Positions 38,961-54,470 of a stretch of 64,000 bases of DNA are shown in pieces. The notes under the pieces were generated by a model. It made no database searches. It was not told the origin of the DNA and saw only the letters and a program-made list of their open reading frames with translations. How positions within the stretch are numbered: the stretch's first letter is position 1; every line of letters starts with the position of its first letter. This stretch comes from Casuarius casuarius (lineage: Eukaryota; Chordata; Aves; Casuariiformes; Casuariidae). Location of the stretch: positions 3,141,827-3,205,826 of the forward strand of contig PTFA01000050.1 in assembly GCA_003342895.1 (NCBI GenBank). The letters are read 5' to 3'. The position numbers and the translations under genes are program-made.

Positions 38961-40894
38961 CTGTGCAATGTGCCAGGCCTGTGAAATGAGTAAAAAAGCT
39001 TTTACACTCCTTTAAACCGGGTTTAAAACTTCGCATGTTCTAAAAGCACTTGCCTATTCCAGTGGGATATTTAATAAGGGTATAATGATGTTTTAATTTT
39101 TAATTTCACAAGAAGAATAGATGCCAGCTAGAGAGCAGTTATTACCGTTTGTCTGTATTGAGCTTTTTGAAGTGATATTGTCCACAGAATCACAGGGTGG
39201 TCATGTTGCTGGTGTGCAGCAATGCCGCGAGCTGCTTCAAGGTTAGGAGAAGAGGGTGGCAAAGAGGCCAGGAATTACAACAGCATATTCAGATTTATTA
39301 GCTGATAGAGTGGCACGAGGGACGCCAATGCAGGAAACAGGCTCTGTGGCCGTGGGCCTGGGTTCAGGGCTGTATTACGTTAGTTTTACCAAGTATTGAC
39401 ATTAAACTTGAAATAATACAGCTGTGGATGTATCCAACCACTAAAATACGCAGCTAGGGTTGAGTTGTGTGGGAAAGCATACGGATTTGTTTTTTATTAT
39501 TAACCTCTAGCCATTGTTATTGGTTCATTAGCTTCATCCAGACTGTGTGTATGCATATGGGCTTGCACACTCAGAGAAGGTGTGTTTATCTTTTCCTGTA
39601 CTCGTAAAAGTACTAGTTTGCATTTCCATGGAAGCCGTTGGAGTTCCTTCACAATAGTTCATTAAGGAATAACAGTCAGGCTCATAATTTTAGCCCACAA
39701 GAAGTTTTAATATAGGCATTTTCACAGAAGAGCTGATAGAGTGCAAAGTTACTGTGCTAAAGTGTGGTGCACTTCTATAAATTGTCTTTATGCAGTTTCT
39801 TACATTAATATCTAAATCTAAAAGAAAGCTACGCAGTCAGGCTCCCTCTGGGACTCTGCAGTCAGCAGATAGATGATGCACAACTCCATGAACTCCTTTG
39901 AACTTTCAGATTTTATTTTTCTTGTAAACTGAAAATTAGGCTGATGAGGACAGGCTTGGCAGACCCATCTTATGTGTTTGAAATTTAACCTTCCCTTTAT
40001 TAAAGGACTGCAACCACAGAGGGTACTGCCTGCCATGGAGAGGTATCAGCTCTTGAGCAAGCTTTGAAAAGTCGCTGTTACATTCAATAGGAAATTCCAT
40101 GCAGTCTCATCCCGAGTCCCTGTGGGACCGTGCTTCTTTTTAATGGTCACTTTAATATTGCAGTGTACTGACATGTACTGGAGGCAGTGAACTTACACGC
40201 TACCCTATAAATAATTTGGCATTGAATTCTGCATATTTTGAGCTTGAGGCCCCCTGAGATGATGAAAAGAGCTTAAAGCCCGTTGTGTGCTTAGGCTGGT
40301 TTAGCCTGAAGAAGAATACCCTTCTGAGGCCACGGATGCCTGTAACACCTACATCACCAGAGGTGTTAGTGGCTAGCGGGGACCCATGGGTGCCTCCTCT
40401 TGGTGCCGGGGAAATCTTGTCAGGGATCCTGCACCTTCTCCCTCCTCGTATCCTCCTTGATTTCCAAAATCAAGCTTCCCCGCAGAGCTCCCTCTGACGG
40501 GGGATAGCTCTAACCCGTCAGTTTGTCCGACCGCGCCCAGGGCGGACCGTCCCTGGGAAAGCTGTGAAGAATGTACCCGGTTTTCACAAGACCGATGCAA
40601 AAGCAGAATGCGTGTTTGAAGCTGTGTATGTATTTTTGTTGGTTTTCCTTACATAGTTTCTAGAAAAATCCAAGTCCCTATGTTATCATTTTTCATTAAA
40701 GTGATGTTTCTAACCACGGCGGACAGCTCTCCTATCCCTCGAAAACTTATAATAGTAAAATTGTCATAAGGATGAAGCAGGAATGCAAGATTTTATTAAA
40801 CTATCCTCAGCTCATAAAAGACATCAGTGTTGTGCCATGCTCGATCATACAAATATATTTCAAAGCAGAGTCGTATTTCAGCGGAGAAATGAAG

Positions 40895-41415
40895 AATATG
40901 AGCAGCGGATACCGCCGTTAAACAGGGAGCCTTTGGAGCGGGGGGCAGGCGTGCGCTCGCTCGTGCGGGCCGGGGTCAGCCACCACCTCCGCTCGGGGCC
41001 GCCGCTGGGGTCCGTCACTCCACAGCGGAGCTGGACCCTTGTCCTGGGCAGGAAAGGAGGGCTAATGAGGAAATATATATGAGGGGCGACATCCAAACAT
41101 TTCGTACGGCAGGGCGGCTTTGCAGTGATGGCGATGGAGCAACGTCATCTTTGCCACCAGCGTGATCGTAACCAGATGTGAACGTGCCCAAATGTGCCAT
41201 CTCCTGGCAGCGGTCACGCTTTATTCTCTCCTCAGACCTTGGTTTTATGCTCTTCTGTAGATCTTTTTTTAATGAAGAGTGGTTGCCCAGCAGTGCCCTC
41301 ACGGCCGCGGGCAGAAGCGGTTCCTCTGCGGTCCCGGTGTCCGTGGGCTCCCGTCCCCATCCCCGTCCCTCCTCCGTGGGGCCCGGCCCCCTGTCTGCCA
41401 TGGCCGCCTGGATGG
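40895..41415. other. CpG-rich patch
   Basis: Two cores, 40905-41035 and 41300-41405, with less GC between. Confidence 0.65.
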
Positions 41416-41449
41416 AAATACCGGAGAGGCTCCCGCTTCTCTGATGCTA

Positions 41450-43915
41450 TAAACTTCCCTCTTTGCTTACCTGTTTACTGGGAAATGAATTGCATAAACA
41501 GGATAGTTTCATCCAGTTTTCATTTTATTTCCCTGCGTTCATAGCAATTTCTATTTACTTCTATTGTAATTAGAGCACTCCTTACATGGCCCATTTAATT
41601 TTAGCAGATTTATGATATAATGGATGGGCTAAGGTTCTCTGTGAACACAGTATATTAATGCTTTGTTACGCTGAATTACAGTATTTCAAAGTTCATTAAA
41701 AGTGCGGTTAACTCATGGACGTGCATCTCAGTACAGGAGAGATATTCCCCTTTATTGCCTTAATTTGCTGCAGTGAAGAAGAAATATGCTGGTTTGGGAA
41801 GCTATAGCAAGGGATGTACGTGGTGTTGTGAGGAGTGAGCATCAGATTGTCTTAAACGTTCTCTCTGTTTAGGACTATTGCGGTTATTCCATAAGGGAAA
41901 ATTGTGCTTTATTAAATCAAGTTGAAGAGAGAAGTTTTAACTAACAGTAAAGATGATGCTTTTTTATTGTTCAAACCTCCTATTTGTTATTGGTTTGATA
42001 ACGTGTCAGTGCATGACAGTGTTAATGCATAGTTTTATATTGCCATTAATATAGTTATAATTAGAAATGCAGCTGATACAGTACATGGGTTTAATACAGC
42101 ATTATTAATTATACTGCATCCTCGCCAGGAGGCTGCTACAGCCGGTTCTCTTAGAGGCTCAGAGACTCATTGTAATATGTATTAAATGCACATTGCTGCA
42201 GCAGAAATAGCTTTATGGAAAAGCATATTCCCACTATAAGCTGGGCAGAATGACAGTGTAAGTGCTACTAAGCACCCTATCAACATATTTAAAACTATCC
42301 TGCAAACGCATTTGAACTTGCGAACAATGAGCAATGTGCTCCACTGCTGCAGTTCAGCTGGGTCTGTGCAACCCACTAATCCTCGCTAACAGGCAGTAAA
42401 TTATGTACCTCAAAATTTATACAAATGCCTGCCTTTGACATCAGTGGGCACCACCCAGGTTTCACCTTCAGGATTCAGATAATCAGCTCTCATTCCTACT
42501 GGCTTCCCTCAAGACCAGTATGGAAATAAGTATGTGTCTGCCAGGGATCAAATGCTTTTGGAGACAAAAGTAGGTACTGAAAACATTACAGGATACTATC
42601 ATCTCCCCATGATACTTTTACACAAAGCGCTCTGTTCCTCTTTTGGCCTGACATAGTTTCAGCCTGACAGAATCCAGCAGGCCTGCTTGTTTTAAACAAG
42701 AGCACATCCTATTATTTTTTTGAGAAATGAAGTGTAAAATTAATGCTTATTATTTTGAGCTCAGGAAAAAAAAAAAGGGCAAGAAACCCAAGATTCTTGT
42801 TTGCAGTGCATCGCTCATTTAGTGTTAAAATCAATTGATCCCCACGTAGATGCACTTACGGAGAAATGGGAGAAGATCTAGCACAGCAAGCAGTAAAAAT
42901 CTGCATTTTATTTTACAAATGAGAGGGGCTGCATAATTCGCTTGAGTTATATAGGTCTCTCATAGGTGCCTGTCATGTTTAAAAAAATGGAATAAAAATG
43001 AGGGAAATGATTATATGTTTTCTCTTACTAACGCCCAGCGCCACATGGTTGAGCGGAGTGTTGGCTGTCACGCTGCACCGTCAGAAAGCTGCCTTGCATG
43101 TACCTATATGATCTTATATAATTCAAGAAAGCTATTCTCCAAAGGTGACTGAGTATCCCTATACATACGCTGTGTTTCCATGTAAAATAATATGCTGTAA
43201 AATGCCACAGAGAAGAGAGTGATTATAGCAGCAATTCTATCTATATCTTTGGGCATTTTCATATTTTGAATACACATGCATGAAAAGAGAAACGTTTGTC
43301 ATGCTAACCATGGTACTTTTTTCCCCCTTTTTTCTTCCTGGATGGTTTTATAGACACAAGAAATACATAATGGACTCCTGTGGGAGTGGAATAAAAACCC
43401 CCACTGGTGAGGAGAAGGCCTTATAATTCAGAAGTGGATTTGCAAATCAAAAGGTCTTGCCTCGAGTGGGATAAATTTCCAGATCTGCAGGAACCCATTA
43501 TGTTTTATTATTTTTCATTCGAGTTTTAGTTTGTTTGTTATGGGTTTAACTATTTAAAATACTGCAGGGATCAGCCAAGAAAATACACAGTCTTTGTTAC
43601 CTAATTAAACATATGAAGCCTGTAAGAATATACTTCAATTGAAATGTTGAATATTAGATATATTGTTTTTTCAAATTCTACTGAAATTATAGGTATTTAG
43701 GCTGCAGAAGGAGCAGTCTTCTAATCAGCAGTGTGTGTCTGTCAGTATTTATGAACACATGTGCTCACACAGGACCAGAGGCTGTGTATGAATCACTGTT
43801 TTCCAAATACCCAGTATGTGGAGAGTAGAAAATTAATGTCAAACATGATTTCTCTGATTTACTCGTTGAAGGCATTCATCGCTTTCCCCAGTATCTGCTT
43901 TGTCCTCTCCAAGTT
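41450..43915. other. A+T-rich intron, homeodomain-core rich
   Basis: ATTA/TAAT motifs are dense at 42030-42130. This composition is seen in conserved developmental enhancers, but conservation cannot be judged from one sequence. Confidence 0.4.
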
Positions 43916-43919
43916 TATG

Positions 43920-44705
43920 GCGCTGTTATGCCGCCGTACGCAGCGACGTGGCCGGGGGTGCGGAGCAGGGATCGCCCCCCTTCCTCCCTCCCCGCTGGGG
44001 CCGCTTGCGGGGGCTGCGGGACGGGACCTCTCGGGCAGGGGTCTGCTCCGGGAAGTCAGGCTGGCGAGGGGAGAGGGTCGGACTGGGAAACCCGTCCTGC
44101 GGAGAGGGCGATGTGCCCATCCTTGGTGGCTGCCCAAATAGAGGGTAACAAATCTCCTCGCGTCCTAGAAATATCCCAATTCCCGGTTACGGCCGCCCGG
44201 GGAATTTGTGGAGCTGCTGCTGTGGAGTCATTAGTCCTGTCATCTTGCTGGTCTTGACTCTCTCTTCCCCGTCCCTTTGCTGCCGCCTTGCCTCCTTCCC
44301 AACCCACCCGCGGCACCGCGTTTCTCCCACCCGCGGCGTTGCAGAGCAGCGTGGGGGCGTTCGGCCCCGCAGCCCGCCGGTGCCCCCAGAGCGTGCCCTG
44401 TCCCCGCAGCGCACGGACGGCTCGGTACCAGCACGTGCCGCCGCGCGAGGCACCGCTCGGGGATCGCGGTGGCTCATTCCTGTTCCTGGCGCCGCGCTCC
44501 CGGTGCACGGAGGGCCCTTTAAGGCGGGCTGGCTCCGAGAGCCCCCGCGGCCCCGCATGGTGCCAAGCCCCCACGGCGCCGAGGCAGCGCTGAGCCGGCC
44601 GAGGGGCTGCCAGGGGCTGCGCCGCGCCTCTGCGGCCAGCGCGTCCCTCCGCCTCGCGAGCGGCTCTGGGGCACCGCGAGCACCGAAGGCCCTACGGAAA
44701 ACAAC
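43920..44705. other. Large CpG-rich patch 1.2 kb upstream of the coding exon
   Basis: About 0.8 kb of dense CpG, second largest in the window, ending near 44700 with an abrupt fall to A+T-rich DNA. Promoter-island dimensions; no start site or coding frame can be supported. Confidence 0.75.
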
Positions 44706-45629
44706 GGTTTCCCTCCGTTCAGCCATTTTAGAGGTGTAAAAAGCTATTTTAAAGCAATTGTAAATAAAGACTTTGTGCTTTTGAAGGCTCAGGCTGTTTG
44801 CAAGATCCAAATATATTTAGCAAGGGATTAGTACACAACATAATGTAGAGATTTTTAGATGTCTTGGAACTAAATATAGAACTTAGCGAGATTTGAAGAT
44901 TTAAAAATAAAGCAGAACATATGCCAAAAGACAGAATCTCTATAGTTTTTAAAATATGTCTTCATGAGAATTTCACATGTACTGCCATAATGAAGAGAAA
45001 ACAGATTCTCAGGAAGTATTTGCAAAAAATGATTGCAAAATTTAAAATTTTTAGATGTTTACTGGTCTATATAAAGCAGATATTAACCCCTCCCTCATTT
45101 CAAGAAAACAAAATGGTTATGTCGTGTTTACTCGTAGGAATTGTTTTAATATGGCTTCAGTACCCAGGCAAAGCCATTCCCAGCGGCACCCCCCCAAAAA
45201 TCGAAAGTCAGTAAATAGAGAAACACATTCTCTAATGAAGTTAGCAGGCTTGAGATAATGCTCGTTGTCATTTCTCCATGAGTACAGCTAGAACGTAGGA
45301 GCATTTAAAATGGGCCCTGTATATTCAAGGCACCTCTTGGAAAAACGCTTAAGATATGTTGCATGGAAATTACACATTCAAATGACCTTTAATGGTCTCT
45401 CTTCAGCTTGGAAAAAGCCAAGAGATGTAAAATTAAGGCCGACGCTCTGCTCTGGATTCCTGCTATTCTCTGATAGTTTCTTCCTCTTCTGTATATTTGC
45501 AGTGTAACGTGAGGTGAAGACGGCATTTCAGCCTGCTTCCAGTGTTGTTGGTTGAATTCACACTGTTAAATTCATTTCAAATGCTGCTAGAGTATCCAAT
45601 AATATGTATCCGGAGCAGCGATGTGCTGC

Positions 45630-47795
<2,166 letters not shown>

Positions 47796-48299
47796 TAAAG
47801 CTGTTGATTTTTCCATGTGTAATCATCATCCTTGTGCAGCATTTAGAAAAAGTGCATATGCTCAGTGTGGTTTCTCCTTCTGCTCTTAAACTGCAGAAGT
47901 CTCCCTCGGTCTCCTTCTGCCTCCCTGGGTGCTACCAGGAGACAGGGGTCTCCGAGTACGGCTGGAATGAATAGATAAGACAAGACAGATATCATGATTC
48001 TTTATGAATATTTCTCTTGACAGTAGCGTTGCTATGTCCTGACATGTCTACGTCAAACTCCTTGTAAATAATTTCTTTTTTTCTATTAATAATTTAGGGA
48101 CTGATTAACATACAAAGACTAAGCAAACAGCAGGATGCCCCCCGCCCCTTCCTCGCTATCAAGTCAGAAGTGAAGGAATTTTACCCACCTAAGTACAGAG
48201 CAAAGTGCGCGTACAGTTGAACACAGTGCTTTACAGGAGCCACTAAGGCAATAGCACATTAGGTTCTGGAAACCAGGCATTACCTACCCGTTTTGCTGT

Positions 48300-48560
48300 C
48301 GGCTGCCGAGCCCTGGTGAAGGCCGCGCTGGTCCGCGGCCCTGCGGGAGCCACGGCTGGTCTCGCGGGGCGGCTGCCCTCGCCCCCGCTGGGGTCTGCCG
48401 CGGCGCCTGGCCGGTTTGAAAACCAGACTCCCGTGTATCAGCTATCTTGCCAGAAAACGACTACCGGAGCTTTAACTCTGCGGGTGCTCAGAGAGGCTCT
48501 GCACATGAGCTTTACCTGTGCAGCGCTGCGGCGGCAGCGCTGCCGCCGTCCCCTGGCAAA
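48300..48560. other. CpG-rich patch
   Basis: Dense CpG with the 20-bp palindrome at its 3' edge. Confidence 0.7.
48529..48548. repeat. Perfect 20-bp GC palindrome
   Basis: CGGCGGCAGCGCTGCCGCCG equals its own reverse complement, with the centre between 48538 and 48539. It lies at the 3' edge of the 48300-48560 CpG patch, 0.76 kb after the second coding exon. Confidence 0.95.
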
Positions 48561-48564
48561 GGCA

Positions 48565-51500
48565 GCCTTTCCATAGCACGCTACTGTATGCCTCATTTAA
48601 ACCTATTAGCTTTGTAATCCGTGATTTGCTTAAACTTTGGAGGGTTTTTATTTATCTTGCTGAATTCCCAAGCTGCCGCCTCTTGTGTCGTGCTGTCATG
48701 CTGTGGAAGGATGGTTGATCTTTTCACTTTGTTGATTTTATTTTTTTTTTTCTCCCAGGGGAATCTCTTCTTTCCCTTGTTCTAGCAACCTGATTTGCAT
48801 AAGTGTACAAAAGTTTTAACGATACCTTGTTAATATTTTAATAAAGTCAGCAGATTTTGTTTTTGTGTGTTCTCACTATGAACATTTTAAGAAGGCAACG
48901 GTGGCTTGCAAAGGATTTTTCCTCCCATTTTTTCCTTTAAAGTGGTGTTTGGTCAAAATGCCAGCACAATTAAAATGGGTGTGCTGGCTTCCTAGGTCAC
49001 TGCATTAACCTTTAAAATCAGATGGTCAAATAAAGAGAACCTTGTTAAATTATAGTCTTAATAATGACTTGCTTTTTGCAATTAACCATTTTAATTACAT
49101 AGTGTTTCAGTTCTGAAGTGTTGTGCATAGCAAAATCTCTGCAAATAGCAGCTTTAATCAGATAAATTATAATTGTCATTTTCCAGTTTTTACGTAGGAT
49201 TTATGTGCATTTAAAATTTCTCTGCTTATGATAATTACACAAATAGTTTTGAATGGTTTTGGCTGAATGAACATTTAATACTTAGCTGCACAGTTTTAGT
49301 CCTTATTTTGGTTGTTACTCAGAAATGTGTGTTTATTTGATGTCAGGTACTTTATTAATTCAAATACCTGAACCACCATATGGGTGTAAATCAGTTAGAA
49401 ATGCTGGAGCCTTTTGAACCAGTCTGATTTGGCATGATTATCTCATCAGCTGCTTGTTTGTAAGGTGCCTGTTCTGAATTCCTCAGCTGTTTGTTGTATT
49501 TTTGTTGAGTAATGAAGATTTAGTATTATTTTAGTGAATCAGTTGTTCAGCTGCTCTTAACAGTTTAATCTGCATAAACCTTTCAGTCTCTTAACAGTGC
49601 CATTGTTCTTATGTGGAAAAATCACCATCCATCAAATGGTTCTGCTTGATGAATTTGACTTTTCAGTTCCGATCTTGCTTTCCCACTGGTGTAAAATAAC
49701 AATTATTGCTTTTAAGCAAAAATCTGAACCCACGCTTTGTTTTACTTCTTTGTATTTTTAAGTGAAAGCACTGAAAATACTTTTTAAAAAATTGAGCATT
49801 TAAATATTTCAAGAAGAAATTCAGCATGGTGAGCTTACAAAAAGGCAAGAAAAACAAGGAGAGTGGGCAAAATGATATGCAGTGGAGGGAAAAGGTAGCT
49901 CTTAGAGATGTCATGGAGTGGCATGGATTAGCCCTGCTAATTTGTGGATATTTCTTTAAACCGTTGCATTAGACACAAAGGATGCCAGGAGGGGCAGATG
50001 TGTGCCATGTGACGAAAAAAGGTTGACACTGTAAATGTCCATTTTAGTGCTTGGTGCAAATACTGCTTCAGCAGCGTAACACCCTTGAAACACCCTCCTT
50101 CCATTTCTGAAATAGTAGTTGTGTTTTAATATATGTTTATGCTTTGAAGTTTACTCGATTTGATGGAGCCGTAAAACGGAGGCTCGGGAAAGCTTCGCGG
50201 AGCCAAGCTCACTTTGTGCGCGCTATGGAAACTCCAGTGCGGATCAGTGGCAGGTCGCGCAGGGGTGAGTCGGCGAGGTTATGCTGATGATATTGCCGCA
50301 AAAGAAACAGGATGTTATTTAATTGCCTACGTTATCTCATTAAAAATAAGGAAAGAAAACATGGTAAGGTTAGGTATGAAACATAATGAGACTAGTACGT
50401 ATGATAGCCCAGACAGGACGGAAGTAAAATCAGCGCGCTGTTAGAGCAGGAGAAATCTGAGGGAAGGCTAGCGGTTCCTCGTTTTTCACATCCTCAGTTC
50501 ACAGTGTGGTAGTTTGTGAAGATGGACATCTGTGAATACGATGAAAACCTCCCCCAAAAAGCAAATTTATGCATAATTTGTAGAACCTCAAGTCTATGGC
50601 ATTTCATTCCTCCTACTGAAATGTTTTTACTGAAACAAGTGTAGACTTTTTTTTTAGGAGTTAAACTGCAGTTCACTCAAGTCTCACACATACTGCAGAA
50701 GGAAGCAGAGCCTGATCCCTAGGACCTGTATTACAAACTAACCATTAGCTTTTAGCAGGGTGCAGAAGCTAAAATGGCACACAGGCCATCCAGACATGGG
50801 AAGTGAACTAGCTCTTTGACAGCCAAAATGTTGGTCTTTGCTACTTCAAATATAATAGGGAGCCCTGCCAACTCAGAAGATGGGCCAGAAATTGTGATAT
50901 CCAGTGGGTGTTAAGAATTATATTTGTGCTGTTGTTCGCGGTTGTAAAATACAAACCCTTAACTGCTTGCATCAAGAATTATGTTAAGCAAATTGTGCCT
51001 GAACAGTGATTTTAGAGGAGACTTGAGGAGGATTTTCATATGTACCCTTTCGCCACACTGTTTTTCCAAAGAGCCATCACATAACCAAGGAAGTATTTGT
51101 ATTTAAAGGATTAATTCCTGCTGTTTGCTTGTGTACTGTTAATCATACTGTTTCCTCTAAAATGATTACAATTGATGAAAACTAAAGCAAGGGATATAAT
51201 AAACAATGCACAAATAATCCAGGTACCGAGGGAGCAGGGTACCTGCCAGGTCTTTCCTAGCGCAGGTGTTCAGGTATTTTATTGCCTGCTATGAATAAAA
51301 GGCTTTCTTTTCTGTTCAGATTTGGAGATATGTCAAACCACTAAATTAAGGGAGCTTCACTGGAGGAATTTGCTGTCATTTTAAGTGCCCAGTTTCTTTA
51401 AATGTACACCTATCAAAAGGAGAGTGGCTACTATGGCTCATTGGCCAACACTGTGGTTTGTCTCCCTCCTCATTTTATTTTATGTGAAAAACTGGCAGTT

Positions 51501-51710
51501 TTCTTATATCCATAAACAGGCATGAACTGCTGCACAGAAACCGTACTCATTATATTAATAATGATTTACCATGAGTGTCCTCCAGGGGCTTGATTTGGTC
51601 CACATCAAAGTCCTTGGGATTCTTTCTGCTGATTACAGCAGATTGAGCCCTAAGCAGGTTGTCTTTTATTTAAGAAGTCAGCTCTTAATGTCAGCTCGAT
51701 GTTGGACACG
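48565..51710. other. A+T-rich intron
   Basis: Contains an octamer ATTTGCAT at 48793-48800, an EBF-type TCCCAGGGGA at 48753-48762 and a short GC-rich spot at 50165-50280. Otherwise nothing recognised. Confidence 0.6.
48960..48988. repeat. Perfect 9-bp inverted repeat with 11-nt spacer
   Basis: GCCAGCACA (48960-48968) pairs with TGTGCTGGC (48980-48988). The A+T-rich spacer contains ATTAAA, a homeodomain-like core. Confidence 0.95.
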
Positions 51711-51714
51711 TCTT

Positions 51715-52020
51715 CTGTAGCGGACTGTACCCTGCCCAGGTGAGGGGGTCACCGCAGTGAGCCCTTCCAGGGCCCGATTTGGCCTGTGGGGCTGTCAGCC
51801 AAGGCAGAGTCCCCTTGGGCCCCGCTGGCAGACAGGGCACGGGGGACCAACAACTCCAGCTCTCGTGCGAGCGGCCAGACAGCCGCTGGGGCACGGCCGT
51901 GTCCCCTGAAAGGCTGGGGAGGACGCGAGCCCCGGGGGTCGCACGGGACCCATCCGCACCCAGGAGAGTCTACGGGACCACCTCGAAAGGCTCAGTCCAC
52001 ACCCGAGGTCGGAGCACCGA
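51715..52020. other. CpG-rich patch
   Basis: GC-rich with CpG concentrated at 51865-52015. Confidence 0.6.
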
Positions 52021-53029
52021 TGATTTGGGGTTTGTACCTAGGTTTCAAAATCTTTTGGTAATCATTATCTCTGGCTACTACTTGAAGAATGGGCCTTACC
52101 TACTTCCTGGGGGCACAGGAAAGCTGAATTAAATAGGAGCAAAATTTTTCTTCCAAACCACCCTATATGCCTGCAGCACTTCAGAACATCTCAGCGCTTC
52201 TGTCCTGAAGTGTCCATAGGGTCAGCAATAGAAACACAAATCTATGGTATTTTGAGGATGTCACAGAAAATATTTTGCACGGGGCAGTGGGTATGTGGCA
52301 GGGCAAACAGGACCTGAAATGTGGCTGTGTCTCAGAGCAGTACTTTCAGTTATGCATTTTTTGCTGTATTTTATAATTTATGCATGGCTTGAATGTTAAA
52401 CACCAGGAGCCTCTTGCTGGAAACAAACCACAAGCTCTAAATTTCATGTGAAGTATCAACAAAATTATGTACAGGATTGTTTCTGCTAATTAACTAAAAT
52501 TTTATTTTTTTCTTTTAAACAGAATCTATATCTTTGCCTTTTGGCTGTTGAAAGGCTCTTCAGAGTCTGTCATCTATCTCTGAATTTTTTTGAATGTCAG
52601 TCCTCCTTTAAAATCCTGAAAATGACATAGTCAGTTATCCTAGCAGATTTGGCTAACATTTCTTAAAAAATGTTGCTGTGGTGCTTGGAGCATTGTTAAA
52701 TTTTAATTATTAGTAGTTATAAAGCTAATAAATTACAAGAAATCCAAAATCTATTCCAGCCATATTGCTGGGTTTCATTCAGACACAGCCAGATAATTAT
52801 AACTAACAATAATTAAAAATTGAAAGTGCTGTAGGCACATACCCATCATATTGAGTCTGTCTGCCTGAAAGTCCTTTATGGACTGCAAAACCAGATCTGT
52901 TGTCACAGGAGTAAAGAATTTTGCCTATTAGGTTTCTGGTTTTCCGCATGTATTTATAAATTCTGTGGAGAAACATATGACTGGTTGCAAATCTTGGGTT
53001 AGGAACAGGCTGTCACGATGGCCAAAGCT

Positions 53030-53310
53030 CAGAAACCCGAGCGCAGCTACGCAGCAGCGCAGCCGCAGCTCGGTAGCAGCTGCGCGTGACGTTGCGTGTG
53101 GGTCGTGTGGGAGGTTTCCTGGGGTCTAGCGAGGTTAATGCTATGCTTGAAAGCAAGGGGTGTTTGCTCCTGCGTACCCGTGTGATTTGCCAGCACCCTC
53201 TTCCCTAGCACAAAGAGAGAGAGGTGTTTCCCGGGGCTGAGGCCGGGGGATACCCTACGACAGCCGCGTGAGCCAGGCTGCGCCGCCTGCCCGTGCTCCG
53301 CGGGGCCCCT
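53030..53310. other. CpG-rich patch
   Basis: CpG peaks at 53035-53110 and 53225-53305. Confidence 0.55.
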
Positions 53311-53646
53311 TCTAGCTGAAAGCAGAAATCTTGAATTGCCCTCTGTTTGACATGGTGACAAGATGCAGCATTTTTTGTTTGGAAAGAAGATTCTGATCCA
53401 TATATTGCTGCATCTTTATCATCCCTGGGGTCTTTTCAGTGAGACGCAGACAGATCTCTCAAGACTGCAAAGAGTCACCTGAGATGAAGGTTGGAAATGT
53501 CTTTGGCTGGAGCAGTCTGTCCTGTAACAAAAAAAGCTCCTTGATTTCTCACACCATGAACGCTGTTCTGTGACTGGTCCTGGCCGACATGTACCTAACT
53601 TCACATTAACATGTGCAGAGTATGCAGCAGTGATGCAGAGTAGAGA

Positions 53647-53671
53647 TTTTTTTTTTTTTTTTTTAAAAAAA
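53647..53671. repeat. T18 followed by A7
   Basis: Eighteen T (53647-53664) then seven A; partly self-complementary. Confidence 0.95.
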
Positions 53672-54455
53672 GAGGAGTCAGGTGAAAAGCGTTTGAGTCA
53701 TTAATGCACTTAAGCGCACCCAAGTGTCAACATGTGTGGTCAAGTGTAAGGAGGCATGTAGTTGCAATGTGGCAGTGCTGGCACACAGAAGGGACTTCCT
53801 ACAGCAGAGATGGCACTTGGATCTGTTATTCAGGCTGCCCAACCAAACCCATCGTTGCCTGTCATCTATGCCCTAGGGCAAGGGTCCAACCAACTTTTGC
53901 ATAGGCACCATGCCATCCCAACAGATGGGCATGAGTGTAAGCCGCCAAGAGACAATGTATATGCATCAATTGTGTTTATTGAAAGCACAATTCCTGGTTG
54001 GAAATGTCCAAATGTCTATTTATTCTGAGCTAAGATGCCTTTAGTTAATGGATATGGAAATGGCATCTAGCATTGAACTATTTACTTTATATAAGTCACA
54101 GAACGTAAAGTAGACATGCACCCATACACGTGATGTGCTGAATATAGAGGCCAGTTAAAGGTCTATCATGATTCACAGAGCCCTTCATAAAATTGTGCCA
54201 AGGTACCGCCCTCCCCTAGGTATCATAGGCCAAATTTTGTAAGAGCTGGACGTAGACTACATAAATCACCAGCATGTTCCATAATAATGTGCATGGACTC
54301 AACCTTTTACACTTGTAGGTTTTCTTTTGCACGCAGATGTCTGACCTCGGCTCCCCATTTAGTGGTGGAAACCATTTTATTTTCATGGGTAAATGAGTGT
54401 AACACGCTCATCCAGACCAAAGCTAGACTGTGGTTTACACATCCTTGCTGAAGGG

Positions 54456-54470
54456 TTTTTTTTTTTTTTT
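54456..54470. repeat. T15 tract
   Basis: Fifteen T in A+T-rich intron. Confidence 0.95.

Noticed and set aside
39184..39215. Possible CR1 fragment (ACAGAATCACAGGGTGG)
   Set aside because: Only some 16 bases resemble the common avian CR1 end and nothing after them continues the match.
48840..48845. AATAAA after the second exon as evidence of an intron-retained short transcript
   Set aside because: A single hexamer in A+T-rich DNA over 1 kb from the donor is weak; no GU-rich downstream element stands out.
53716..53729. Possible ZNF423/Roaz self-binding site (GCACCCAAGTGTCA against GCACCCNNGGGTGC)
   Set aside because: The left half is exact but the right half has three mismatches; half-sites are expected by chance in 64 kb.
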